64,000 nt of DNA from Thiocapsa sp. UBA6158 (lineage in GTDB: Bacteria > Pseudomonadota > Gammaproteobacteria > Chromatiales > Chromatiaceae): positions 40,847 through 104,846 of the forward strand of contig NZ_DIUM01000070.1 of NCBI RefSeq assembly GCF_002423035.1, written 5' to 3'. The number at the start of each line of letters is the position of its first letter. Position 1 is the first letter of the stretch. This document shows, in pieces, positions 18,289-27,502 of this stretch. Made by a program: the position numbers and the translations under genes. The notes beneath the pieces were generated by a model. The model had not been told where the DNA came from and did no database searches. It saw only the letters and a list, made by a program, of their open reading frames with translations.

Positions 18289-19380
18289 TCAGGCGGCGAT
18301 CGGCGGGGTGGGCGGCACCACGCCGGCGTTCTGGCCGCGGTGCCGCAGCAGGTGATCCATCAGGACCAATGCGAGCATGGCCTCGGCAATCGGCGTGGCC
18401 CGAATACCGACGCAGGGGTCGTGTCGGCCCTTGGTGACCACCTCGATGGCCTGACCTGAGGTGTCGATGGTACGACCCGGCAGCCGGATGCTGGAGGTCG
18501 GCTTCAAGGCGATGCGCACCAGCACGTCTTGACCCGAGGAGATGCCACCGAGGATGCCGCCGGCGTGGTTGGAGAGAAAGCCCTCGGGGGTCATCTCGTC
18601 GCGGTGCTCGGTGCCCTTCTGCTCGACGCAGGCGAAACCGGCGCCGATCTCCACACCCTTCACGGCGTTGATGCTCATCATGGCGTGGGCGATGTCGGCA
18701 TCGAGCCGATCGAAGACCGGCTCGCCGAGACCCGTCGGCATGCCGCTCGCCACGACCGTGATGGCTGCGCCGATGGAGTTGCCCTCTTTGCGCAGGTCGT
18801 CCATGTACGCCTCGAGACGCGGCACCGTCTCGGCGCAGGGACAGAAGAAGGGGTTTTGCTCGACCTGATCCCAGTCGAGGCTTGCGGGACGGATCGGGCC
18901 GAGTTGGGACAGATAACCGCGCACCGAGATGCCGGCGTGCTCGGCCAAGTATTTCTTGGCGATCGCCCCGGCCGCGACCCGCACGGCGGTCTCGCGCGCG
19001 GAGGATCGTCCGCCGCCGCGATAGTCGCGTCGGCCGTATTTCTGGTCGTAGGTGTAATCGGCGTGTCCGGGGCGATAACGCGCGGCGATCTCGGAGTAAT
19101 CCTTCGAGCGCTGATCCTCATTTCGAATCAGCAGGCCGATCGGGGCGCCGGTGGTACGGCCCTCGAACACACCCGAGAGGATCTCCACCGTATCGGACTC
19201 GCGCCGCTGGGTGGTGTGACGCGACTGGCCGGGCTTGCGCCGATCCAGATCACGCTGCAGATCCGCGGCTTCAAGCGCGAGCCCCGGAGGACAGCCGTCG
19301 ACAACACCGCCGATGGCCGGACCGTGACTCTCGCCGAAACTGGTGAAGACAAAGACCCGCCCGAAGCTGTTGCCGGACAT
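18289..19380 (-). CDS. aroC: Chorismate synthase
   Basis: The 363-residue enzyme converts 5-enolpyruvylshikimate 3-phosphate to chorismate with reduced FMN, the last common step of aromatic amino acid synthesis. Signatures are GESHGPAIGGVVDGCPPG near residue 16, the RGGGRSSARETA region and FLSNHAGGILGGISSGQD. Length and start (MSGNSFGRVFVFTSFGESHG) are those of the bifunctional-type bacterial enzyme. The gene begins only four bases after the stop of the upstream TolC-family gene and is probably co-transcribed with it. Confidence 0.98.
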   Translation of the reverse strand: MSGNSFGRVFVFTSFGESHGPAIGGVVDGCPPGLALEAADLQRDLDRRKPGQSRHTTQRRESDTVEILSGVFEGRTTGAPIGLLIRNEDQRSKDYSEIAARYRPGHADYTYDQKYGRRDYRGGGRSSARETAVRVAAGAIAKKYLAEHAGISVRGYLSQLGPIRPASLDWDQVEQNPFFCPCAETVPRLEAYMDDLRKEGNSIGAAITVVASGMPTGLGEPVFDRLDADIAHAMMSINAVKGVEIGAGFACVEQKGTEHRDEMTPEGFLSNHAGGILGGISSGQDVLVRIALKPTSSIRLPGRTIDTSGQAIEVVTKGRHDPCVGIRATPIAEAMLALVLMDHLLRHRGQNAGVVPPTPPIAA

Positions 19381-19383
19381 GAT

Positions 19384-20736
19384 TCAGTACGCCAGCGGGG
19401 CAATCGTATCGGCGGGGTTGAGCCAGGCATTGCCGCGCGCGAGGATCTCCCGCGTCAGGGTGCTGGTGGCTTGGTGCAGACGCACGCCGTTGAGGATGTA
19501 GTCGTAACGCGAGCTCAAGTAATCGAACTCGGCCTGGAACAACAGACGTTGCGCATTCAGGACATCGACCTGGGTGCGGGTACCGACCTCCTGACCTGCC
19601 TCGGTGGATTCGAGCGACGACCTCGCCGAGACGACCGCGGCTTGACGAGCCTTCACGTCCTCGATGCTCGAGATGACGCCCCGAAAGGCGTCCTTGACCT
19701 GTTGATCGACCTGTCGGCGTGTCGCGTCGAGCTGATCTTGCGAGGCGCGGAAGTTGAACCCGGCCTGACGCGTCCGCGAGGCGACCGCGCCGCCCTGATA
19801 GATGGGCACGTTGAGCGTGAGTCCGACGAACCCGGTGTCCGAATCCGTGTTGAATTCGGCACCCGAGCGGGCAACGTCGTAGCCGGCCTGCAGGTTCACC
19901 GACGGGTAATAGCCCGAGCGCTCGATCTGGATCCCCTTCTTGGCCGCGCTCACCGCCTCGCTGGCCGCGATGATGCCGTAGTTCGAGCGTCCGGCGGTTT
20001 CGGCCCAGATCTCGATGTTGTTGGGCTCGGGCGGGGTCAGCGGCAGCGTGTCGCCGAGTCGCGCGAGCGGCACCTGGATCGGACCGACGATGGTCAGGAG
20101 CGCCTGCCAGGCATTGTCGAGATCGTTCTTTGCCGTGATCAGGTTGGCGCGCGAACGGTCGTATGCGGCCTGACTGTCGTTCACATCCGTGATGGCGACC
20201 AAGCCGACCTCGAAGCGCTGCCTGGATTGCTCGAGCTGACGCTCGTCTGCTCGAACCAGTGCTTCCTGCACAGTCACCGCATCGGCGGCACGCAAGACCC
20301 CGAAGTAGCGATCCGCCGTATTGACCATCAAGGTGATCTGGGCGTCGCGGTATTGGGCCTCGGCCTGCGCGATGATGTTGTCGGTCTGTTTCAGGGTCAT
20401 CCAGTTGGCCCGGTTGTAGACCGTTTGGCTGACGACGGCTTGGGCACCCTGGGTGCCGAAGCTATCGTTCCTGCTGAAACTCGTCCCGAAACTGCTGGTT
20501 CCGCTCGAATCGACGTTTTGATAGTCCACCGTTCCGACGACGCTCAGGTTCGGGAGCAGAAGAGAGCGGGCTTGGGGCATGACCTCGCGTGTTGCGAACA
20601 GCTCCTGCTCTGCTTGACGGATCTGGGGGTCGCTCTGAACCGCCAAGTCGTAGATCTGCAGGAGATCCTCGGCTTGGCTCGCCGATGCCAGACCGCAAAG
20701 CAATGCGGCGATCAGGGTCGAAAGGCGTGTTCGCAT
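19384..20736 (-). CDS. tolC: TolC-family outer-membrane efflux channel
   Basis: The 450-residue protein has a signal peptide (MRTRLSTLIAALLCGLASASQA) followed by two OEP repeats with long alpha-helical hairpins. DLLQIYDLAVQSDPQIRQAE, VGTRTQVDVLNAQRLLF and YNRANW-type segments are typical of TolC proteins of type I secretion and tripartite efflux. It forms the trimeric outer-membrane exit duct. AAGGAAT precedes ATG 20736. No membrane-fusion or inner-membrane pump gene is adjacent, so its partner pumps are encoded elsewhere. Confidence 0.93.
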   Translation of the reverse strand: MRTRLSTLIAALLCGLASASQAEDLLQIYDLAVQSDPQIRQAEQELFATREVMPQARSLLLPNLSVVGTVDYQNVDSSGTSSFGTSFSRNDSFGTQGAQAVVSQTVYNRANWMTLKQTDNIIAQAEAQYRDAQITLMVNTADRYFGVLRAADAVTVQEALVRADERQLEQSRQRFEVGLVAITDVNDSQAAYDRSRANLITAKNDLDNAWQALLTIVGPIQVPLARLGDTLPLTPPEPNNIEIWAETAGRSNYGIIAASEAVSAAKKGIQIERSGYYPSVNLQAGYDVARSGAEFNTDSDTGFVGLTLNVPIYQGGAVASRTRQAGFNFRASQDQLDATRRQVDQQVKDAFRGVISSIEDVKARQAAVVSARSSLESTEAGQEVGTRTQVDVLNAQRLLFQAEFDYLSSRYDYILNGVRLHQATSTLTREILARGNAWLNPADTIAPLAY

Positions 20737-20863
20737 GTTGGATTCCTTGGTCGGGCTCGCGGGGTCAGGTGATACCCTGAAGGCCTTCAGTATAGGGGAC
20801 AACGGGGCCGGCTCTCAATCCGGGGCCCTCTGCACGCTCGATCAAACGGAGATGTCGTCCACC

Positions 20864-21841
20864 ATGGGCGCGATCATTCGCAGCACCTTCCGACCGGCCT
20901 GGTGGCTTCCCGGGGCGCATCTGCAGACGCTTTGGCCGAGTCTATCGCGACCGCGTCCGCGACCCGATCTCGCGCGCCGGCGCATCGAGCTGGCGGACGG
21001 GGACTTCATCGATCTGGCTATCGGCCATGGCGCAGGGCCGCGGGTCATGGTAATCCACGGGCTGGAGGGCAGGCTCGAGTCGCACTATGCCGCAAGCCTG
21101 GTCGAACGCTTGGAGCGCGAGGGCTATCAACCCATCTTCATGTTTCTGCGGGGGTGCTCCGAGGAGGCGAATCGGCTCGACCGAGCCTACCACTCCGGCG
21201 CTACCGAAGACCTCGCCGAAGTCCTCGCCGTCCTGCAAAACGACCCGCAGGGCCCACCCGGCGCCGCAGTAGGTTTCTCGCTCGGCGCCAACCTGCTGCT
21301 CAAATATCTCGGCGAGACCGCACAGCCGGCATTGGGCTGTGCTGTGGCGGTGTCCGTGCCCTTCGTCCTGCGCGATGCCATGCTCAGGCTGGATATTGGC
21401 TTCTCGAGGATTTACCAAAGCTATCTCATTGATAAATTAAGAAAAAGCCTACGGCGCAAATTCGCGACCCGCGACTTTCCGCTGGACGTCGAGCTGGATG
21501 ACATCGGGGACTTCAACACATTCGACGACCGCATCACCGCGCCGCTGAACGGCTTCGCCGGCGTCTTTGATTACTACAGCCGGGCGAGCTGCCGCGGCTT
21601 TCTCCCGCACATTACGACGCCGACGCTGATCATCCATGCGCTCGACGACCCCTTCATGTTCCCGACCACCGTGCCCCGGGAGCATGAGCTCGGAGCCGGC
21701 GTCACCCTGGAGCTTGCCGAGCATGGCGGGCATGTCGGCTTCATCGCGGGCAACTGGCCCGGCCGACCGCACTATTGGCTCGAAGAGCGGATCATCGTCG
21801 GACTCCGGGAGCTCGGCGCCGATACCGGGAGTCGTTGTTGA
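20864..21841 (+). CDS. YheT-like alpha/beta hydrolase
   Basis: The ~325-residue hydrolase of the YheT/ABHD1-3 family has the N-terminal FRPAWWLPGAHLQTLWPSL signature, the nucleophile Ser in VGFSLGANLLLKYLGE, the acid in IIHALDDPFMFP and the histidine in GGHVGFIAG. Substrates in bacteria are unproven; esterase activity is likely. An in-frame ATG at 20852 sits directly on the GGAG sequence, so ATG 20864, with 12-base spacing, is preferred. It diverges from the TolC gene and converges with the ATP-grasp-like gene. Confidence 0.87.
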   Translation: MGAIIRSTFRPAWWLPGAHLQTLWPSLSRPRPRPDLARRRIELADGDFIDLAIGHGAGPRVMVIHGLEGRLESHYAASLVERLEREGYQPIFMFLRGCSEEANRLDRAYHSGATEDLAEVLAVLQNDPQGPPGAAVGFSLGANLLLKYLGETAQPALGCAVAVSVPFVLRDAMLRLDIGFSRIYQSYLIDKLRKSLRRKFATRDFPLDVELDDIGDFNTFDDRITAPLNGFAGVFDYYSRASCRGFLPHITTPTLIIHALDDPFMFPTTVPREHELGAGVTLELAEHGGHVGFIAGNWPGRPHYWLEERIIVGLRELGADTGSRC

Positions 21842-21867
21842 CCGAAACCGGGTCCAGAGCGAGCAGC

Positions 21868-22728
21868 TCACTTGCGCGTGAGCTCGAGGTTTTTAGTTGT
21901 TGCCGTTAGCTCACGCAACACGGCAAGCCCAGGCGCTCGGTGTGCGCAGCGCAGAATCGCCGACCGTCCGGCCGTGTGTCGATCGAGATCCACCCGAACG
22001 CCGCGCCGGGCTGCGGCATCGATCTGCGCCTGGCTGATCGCAACCTCGCCGAAGACCGAGATCACAAAGCCGCCCGGAACGGGTGGCGGCGGGGCAAAGT
22101 CGGTCCCGTCCACCAGCGCAACCCAGGCCGGGATGAACTGCGGGCCATAAAAGTCGAAGAAGCCATTGGATCCGCGCAGATGCACCTCGATCGGTCGCCC
22201 GTCGATCATCTCCAGGTTGCACAGCCCGCTGTAGCCGCGCAGATGCGCAGCAATCCAATCGGCGATCACAGGCTCCAGCTCGGGCAGATCGGCCCCGATC
22301 TCCCAGTAGACCGGCCGCTCACGATCCTTCTCGTTCGCGCCTCGGGTATGCGCAAACCAGACCGCCCGGCCGTCCTGGACCAGGCAATCCGTGCTGGTGT
22401 GTGGACCTTCGAGCCGCTCGCACCAGAAGCTACCCGGCTCGCTCGGTACCGCATCGGCCGGCACGGCACGGGCGCGCACCGCCATTCCGGCGAGATTGAT
22501 CATGGGTTTGACGAACACCTGAGTCGCCGGGTCGACACCGCAGTCGCGCGGGTCCACGCCGCAGGGCGCCGCGCGCAATCCGGCGCCCAGCGCGAGCGAG
22601 AGCTTGTCGTAAACCTGGCGATGCGCCGGGTTGAGCCGCCAGGCCGCCGCATCGTTCACGCCCACATCAGGCTTGGGCTGCGGCTGAAACAGCGACTCAC
22701 GCTCGGGTAAAACACCGATAAAAGGCAA
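21868..22728 (-). CDS. Probable divergent ATP-grasp protein, function unknown
   Basis: This 286-residue soluble protein is not a family I can name. Three segments follow the ATP-grasp order: FVKPMINLAG (lysine strand), CERLEGPHTSTDCLVQDGRAV (like the E-x-x-x-G-x-x-Y/T-S-x-D strand) and CNLEMIDGRPIEVHLRGSN (like the metal-binding E...E-x-N/H-x-R strand). That suggests an ATP-dependent carboxylate ligase fold. The start is TTG 22728, with GGAG eight bases before it; there is no Met in the first 75 residues. It converges with the YheT gene and stands alone on its strand. Confidence 0.6.
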   Translation of the reverse strand: MPFIGVLPERESLFQPQPKPDVGVNDAAAWRLNPAHRQVYDKLSLALGAGLRAAPCGVDPRDCGVDPATQVFVKPMINLAGMAVRARAVPADAVPSEPGSFWCERLEGPHTSTDCLVQDGRAVWFAHTRGANEKDRERPVYWEIGADLPELEPVIADWIAAHLRGYSGLCNLEMIDGRPIEVHLRGSNGFFDFYGPQFIPAWVALVDGTDFAPPPPVPGGFVISVFGEVAISQAQIDAAARRGVRVDLDRHTAGRSAILRCAHRAPGLAVLRELTATTKNLELTRK

Positions 22729-23230
22729 GATACAGACTCCTGGTGTCAGGGACGGGTGCGCCGGGCAGACGCCGGAACAACAGCTCTTATCTCAAGCTTC
22801 GAGCGCAAAGGCCAGTTCTCGGGTCGACCGGAAAAACCCGTCTTCATTCCGGAGCGTTTGGGCAACCTGCGGCGGCGCGAGACGATGGCTCAACTGCCCG
22901 GCGTGCCGCTTGGTGACTCCAGCCCCGGCAAAGGCGACACGCCAACTCCAGAGCGACTTTGGGCCGGATCCGAAAGCCGGCGTCGATATACCCCAGTAGG
23001 GGGATCGCTTAAACTTCAGCATTATCGCTGGAGATTCCCAACCGGAACTGAGTTTCATCCATGACAGTCGCGGTTCTTCCCCCCTTCGTGCAGGCAGACG
23101 GTGTTGACCGCCTGCAATGGCGGCTGGTTCTGCCACTGCTCGCGCCCACGCGCCTGATCGGTGCCGGCGGCGCCCCGATCGACCAAGACCCGGGCGAAAA
23201 GATCAGGCGGACACGCGACTGGGGAGTGCG
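22729..23230. other. 502-base spacer with a 57-residue candidate ORF
   Basis: The spacer lies between the ATP-grasp-like gene and the histidine kinase. A short frame from ATG 23061 to TGA 23234 (MTVAVLPPFVQADGVDRLQW...) ends inside the kinase start region, so that TTG 23231 overlaps its stop as TTGA. It has no good ribosome binding site and no family match, and may be a leader or a relic. A frame at 22756-23064 shows no coding features. I see no convincing promoter. Confidence 0.4.
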
Positions 23231-25540
23231 TTGAGCGTGACGCGGGAATCCGCCGCAGTGCGCGAGAGCGAACAACGTTTCCGTGACCTCTTCGAGTATC
23301 TGCCCATTCCCTATCAATCTCTGGACATCCATGGCTACTGGCTCGACGCGAATCCGGCCATGGCCAGGCTCCTTGGCTTCGATCATCCCGACGAGCTGCT
23401 GGGTCTGGATTTCGGGGATTATTGGGATGACGCGTCGCGCCAGTATTTTCCGGCCACCTTCTCGGCCTTCAAGAACACCGGCGCAACCCGCGGAGAATTG
23501 CGGTTGCGCCGCCGCGATGGCTCATCGATCACCGTCATCCTCACCGGGCGCATCCAGCACGATGCGGACGGTCGCTTCCAACGCACCCATTGCATCCTCA
23601 CCGACATCAGCGAGCGGCGGGCGATGGAGCAGGAGATCCGTGCGCTCAACGCCGACCTGGAACGCAAGGTCGAAGAACGCACCGCCGAGGCGCTGGCCGC
23701 CAATGCGGCCAAGAGTGAGTTCCTGGCACACATGAGCCACGAGCTTCGCACCCCCATGAGCGGGATTATCGGCATGGCCGAGCTGACCCTGCGCACCGAT
23801 TTGAACGAGCAGCAGCTCGGCTATGTGCAAAAGATCGCAAGCTCGGCCAACTCCCTGCTCGGCATCCTCAACGATATCCTTGATTTGTCCAAGATCGAGG
23901 CCGAGAAATTACAGATCGAAAAGGCTGGATTCGATCTGCGACAACTGATCGAGAAGGTCATCTACCTGGTCGAAATCACGGCGCATGGCAAGAACCTCGC
24001 GCTCACCGTCGACTACGCGCCCGACTTGAGCCGCTGGTTTGTGGGCGACAGCCTGCGGATCACGCAGGTTCTCACCAATCTGTTGGGTAACGCCGTGAAG
24101 TTTACCGCGGCCGGCACGGTCAGCCTCGGCATCCGCCAACCGGTAGCGGGGCGGTTGTGTTTCGCGGTCCGCGACACCGGCATCGGGATGACCACCGAGC
24201 AGCGACAACGGCTTTTCCAAGCCTTTACCCAGGCCGACAGCAGCACCACCCGCACATTCGGCGGCACCGGTCTCGGATTGGTCATCAGCAAGCGCCTGGT
24301 GGAACTGATGGGGGGCACCATCGAGGTCACCAGTGCGCCGGGCCAGGGGAGCTGCTTCAGTGTCGAGATCGATGCCCCGGAGTGCGACGCGCCGGACTCC
24401 GGTCTGCTCGCGGGAAGGGCGGTGCGCATCTCGCCGGAGGGCATGGGCGACCAGAGCATCCCGGCGGGGTTCGCCGGGCGCCGCATCCTGCTCGTCGATG
24501 ACTCCGCCATCAATCGCGAGATCGTCATCGGCCTGCTCAAGGGAAGCGATCTGCTCGTTGAAGTGGCCGAGAATGGCCAGCAGGCGGTGGAGCGCAGCCA
24601 GGAGACGCCCTGGGACCTGATCCTGATGGACATCCAGATGCCGGTCATGGACGGTCTGGAGGCCACCCGGTGCATTCGCGCCTTTGATCCCGAGGTTCCC
24701 ATCATCGCCCTGACGGCCAACGCGTACAAAGAAGACATCGACGCTACCCTGTCGGCCGGCATGAACGAGCACCTCACCAAGCCCATCAGCAGGCAACAGC
24801 TCCTTGCGGCGCTGCGCAGATACCTCAAGCCGATGCCCGATCGCAAACCGCAGGAGCATCTGTCGTCGTCCACGACGCCATCCATCGTCCCGGCGCCGAC
24901 CGACGACTTTCCGGAGATAGCGGGCATTGACCGGGTGCGCGCCACCCAGTTTTTTGAAGGCATACGTGCCTTGTTTCTCCGCTTATTGGCAGGCTTCGCG
25001 GACGACTACGCCGACGTAGCGAGGCAGACCGGGCGCGATCTGGCCGCCGGTGATCGGCCGAGTGCCGCCATGCGGATGCATAGCTTGCGCGGCATCGCCG
25101 GCCAGCTTGGTGCGCTTGAAATCGCCGCGTCGGCCGGAGCGCTGGAGAGGGCCATTCAACAGGACGCGTCGGCATTGGATGCGTCGATTGCGGCCCTCGA
25201 CGATCAGGTCAGCGCATTGATCGCGGCCATTGCATCCTGGCGCAGAGGTAGCGCGGCCGATTCCACGTCGGCGGCGCCTGTATCCGCGCTGGCGGACGCA
25301 CTGACGCTGCTCGATGCCGCGGAGTTGGCCGGGTTACGCGATGCACTGCGTGCGCAGAACCTCAATGCCTTAAGGCGTTACGAGGCGCTGCAGCCCGCAC
25401 TCCTCACCGTCCTGGGTGAGGCCAGGACAGCAGAGATCGGGCGCGCCATCCATGGCTTGCGCATCGACGAGGCGCTGTCCCTGCTGGATGCCTGTGGCGA
25501 GACCGAGGACCGTGCGACCGGGCCTGGATCGAGCGCATGA
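23231..25540 (+). CDS. Hybrid sensor histidine kinase (PAS-HisKA-HATPase-REC-Hpt)
   Basis: The ~769-residue soluble kinase has a PAS domain (~15-125), a coiled coil and the HisKA dimerisation domain with His170 in MSHELRTPMSG. The ATPase domain shows the N box LTNLLGNAVKFT, DTGIGM and GTGLGLVISKRL. A receiver follows, with phospho-acceptor Asp467 in LILMDIQMPVMDG, and then a C-terminal Hpt domain with His617 in MRMHSLRGIAGQLGA. All phosphorelay residues are present. There is no membrane segment, so it senses a cytoplasmic signal through PAS. The start is TTG 23231 or GTG 23237, both close to GGGGAG. Its stop overlaps the response regulator start (ATGA), so the regulator is its likely output. 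Confidence 0.92.
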   Translation: MSVTRESAAVRESEQRFRDLFEYLPIPYQSLDIHGYWLDANPAMARLLGFDHPDELLGLDFGDYWDDASRQYFPATFSAFKNTGATRGELRLRRRDGSSITVILTGRIQHDADGRFQRTHCILTDISERRAMEQEIRALNADLERKVEERTAEALAANAAKSEFLAHMSHELRTPMSGIIGMAELTLRTDLNEQQLGYVQKIASSANSLLGILNDILDLSKIEAEKLQIEKAGFDLRQLIEKVIYLVEITAHGKNLALTVDYAPDLSRWFVGDSLRITQVLTNLLGNAVKFTAAGTVSLGIRQPVAGRLCFAVRDTGIGMTTEQRQRLFQAFTQADSSTTRTFGGTGLGLVISKRLVELMGGTIEVTSAPGQGSCFSVEIDAPECDAPDSGLLAGRAVRISPEGMGDQSIPAGFAGRRILLVDDSAINREIVIGLLKGSDLLVEVAENGQQAVERSQETPWDLILMDIQMPVMDGLEATRCIRAFDPEVPIIALTANAYKEDIDATLSAGMNEHLTKPISRQQLLAALRRYLKPMPDRKPQEHLSSSTTPSIVPAPTDDFPEIAGIDRVRATQFFEGIRALFLRLLAGFADDYADVARQTGRDLAAGDRPSAAMRMHSLRGIAGQLGALEIAASAGALERAIQQDASALDASIAALDDQVSALIAAIASWRRGSAADSTSAAPVSALADALTLLDAAELAGLRDALRAQNLNALRRYEALQPALLTVLGEARTAEIGRAIHGLRIDEALSLLDACGETEDRATGPGSSA

Positions 25541-27312
25541 CACCTCCACCGAGAATCCTGATCGTCGATGACGATCCACTGGTCATCGCGTCGTTGCACG
25601 GCGCGCTGGAGGGCCTCGGCGACCTGTTCTTTGCGACTGGCGGCGCCCAAGCCCTGACTTTGGCGGCGGAGCGCCCGTTCGATCTGATCCTGCTTGATGC
25701 CTGGATGCCCGGCATGGACGGTTACGCCACCTGTCGGGCCCTGCACGCCGACTACCCCGAGATGCCAATCATCTTTGTGACGGAGGACAACAGCATCGGC
25801 GGCGAGATGCAGGCACTGGAGGCCGGCGCGCGGGACCTCATCAGCAAGCCGATCAATCCGCCCGTGGTCCGCGCGCGGGTCAGCGTCTATCTCATGCTCA
25901 AGGAGCAGACCGACAAGTTGCACCGCAGCGAGGAGCGACACCGCCTGCTGGCCGACAATGCATCCGACGTGATCTGGACCATGAATCTCGATGGCCAAAT
26001 GACCTATACGAGTCCATCCGTCGAGCGGCTGACTGGATTCACGCCGTCCGAGCGCATCCTGCAATCACTATCCGAGATTTTCACCCCCGCATCCCTGGCC
26101 ATCGTACTCGAAGGGCTGGCCGAGATGATCGAGGCAGTCAAGGCCAGGCGCCCGACGGACCATTTCCGTGCCGAGCTGGAGGAGTACTGCAAAGACGGCT
26201 CGACCATCTGGACTGAGATCACCGCGAACGGCGCCTACGATCCCGGGGGCCGATTCATCGAGATACTCGGCATCACCCGCGACATCAGTGAGCGCAAACG
26301 CCACGATCGTGATCTGCGCCAAGCCCGTGATGACGCCGAAACGGCCAACCGGGCGCTGCACATCGCCAACGCCGAGCTGCGTCAGCTTGCCAGCACGGAC
26401 GCGCTCACCGGGGCCTGGAACCGGCGGCATTTCGAGCAGACCGCTGCGGCCGAGATCGCCCGCATCCAACGCTACGGCGAGCCGTTGTCGTTAATCCTGT
26501 TCGACATCGACCATTTCAAGTCGATCAACGACAACTGCGGTCACCAGATGGGGGATCAGGTACTCGCCGAGCTGACGCAACGGGTGCGCAGCACGCTGCG
26601 AGCGAGCGATCTGCTGGCCCGCTGGGGCGGAGAGGAATTCGTGGTGATGATGCCGCACTGCGGGGAGACCGAGGCCATGCACCTGGCGGAGAGGATCCGC
26701 ACCCTGGTTGGGACCAGGCCGTTCGGCACGATCGGAACCGTCACCGCCAGTTTCGGGGTGGCGCAATTCGCACCGGGCCAAACGCTGGATGCCTGGTTCA
26801 AACGGGTCGACGACGCCCTCTATCGGGCAAAGGAAGGGGGACGTAACCGTGTGGTCGCCGGCGCGGACACCATACCCGGCGCTGGAACCGTCAGTCTAAA
26901 TCTGCGCTGGCGGGCCGGTTATCGCTGCGGCGACCCGGTCATTGACACCGAGCATCACGAGCTCTTTCGGTTGGCCAATGCGCTCCTCGACCTCGCGATC
27001 ATTGAGCCGCCGCCCGACGCCCTGCTCCCGTCCATGGATGCCCTGCTGGCCCACGTCACGGATCATTTCGCCCACGAAGAGGAGATTCTCCGCCGCCGAG
27101 GCTATGCCGACCTCGCTCGCCATGCCGAGCTGCACGAAAACCTGATCACTCGCGCCCGGGACCTGCGCAGTCAGGTCGCGGCTGGCCTCCTGGAATTCGG
27201 CACGCTGGCGGAGTTTCTTTGCAAGGACGTGGTCGCGCGCCACATGTTGCAGGATGACCGCGTCTTCTTCCGGGTGTTTGACCGGTCGGACGCTGCTCTG
27301 CCCTGCACCTGA
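25537..27312 (+). CDS. Response regulator REC-PAS-GGDEF with C-terminal hemerythrin
   Basis: The 591-residue diguanylate cyclase makes cyclic di-GMP. The receiver has Asp54 in LILLDAWMPGMDG, followed by PAS (~135-250) and a coiled coil. The GGDEF domain has the active loop GGEEF (364-368) and an intact RxxD inhibitory site (RASD) five residues before it. Residues ~450-585 form a bacteriohemerythrin domain: IDTEHHELF, DHFAHEEEIL, HAELHENL and a last segment HMLQDDRVFF. These supply the histidines, Glu and Asp needed for a di-iron oxygen site. It therefore combines phosphorelay input from the overlapping hybrid kinase with likely oxygen or redox input. Confidence 0.93.
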   Translation: MTPPPRILIVDDDPLVIASLHGALEGLGDLFFATGGAQALTLAAERPFDLILLDAWMPGMDGYATCRALHADYPEMPIIFVTEDNSIGGEMQALEAGARDLISKPINPPVVRARVSVYLMLKEQTDKLHRSEERHRLLADNASDVIWTMNLDGQMTYTSPSVERLTGFTPSERILQSLSEIFTPASLAIVLEGLAEMIEAVKARRPTDHFRAELEEYCKDGSTIWTEITANGAYDPGGRFIEILGITRDISERKRHDRDLRQARDDAETANRALHIANAELRQLASTDALTGAWNRRHFEQTAAAEIARIQRYGEPLSLILFDIDHFKSINDNCGHQMGDQVLAELTQRVRSTLRASDLLARWGGEEFVVMMPHCGETEAMHLAERIRTLVGTRPFGTIGTVTASFGVAQFAPGQTLDAWFKRVDDALYRAKEGGRNRVVAGADTIPGAGTVSLNLRWRAGYRCGDPVIDTEHHELFRLANALLDLAIIEPPPDALLPSMDALLAHVTDHFAHEEEILRRRGYADLARHAELHENLITRARDLRSQVAAGLLEFGTLAEFLCKDVVARHMLQDDRVFFRVFDRSDAALPCT

Positions 27313-27502
27313 GCAGCCCGGAAGACGGAGGGCGGATACCGGCGGCGGGGGCAAATCGCTTCCCGCGCCGAGCACCCCGGTTCGGTCCAGTGGGCCACCG
27401 GGGCCGTCGATACGCCGGTTTTCTCCAGTCGTTGTCGTCATCGATCACCGATACGACAACGATCATGATCTCCGAGGCTCTCGCATGCTCTGTACTGCTC
27501 CG

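Noticed and set aside
18529..20772. Long plus-strand open frame (747 codons) over aroC and the TolC gene
   Set aside because: It is antisense to two well-supported genes and crosses both; composition is typical of a GC-rich shadow frame.
22756..23064. 102-residue frame upstream of the histidine kinase
   Set aside because: There are no domain features, no ribosome binding site and low-complexity Arg/Gly/Pro content; it is treated as spacer.
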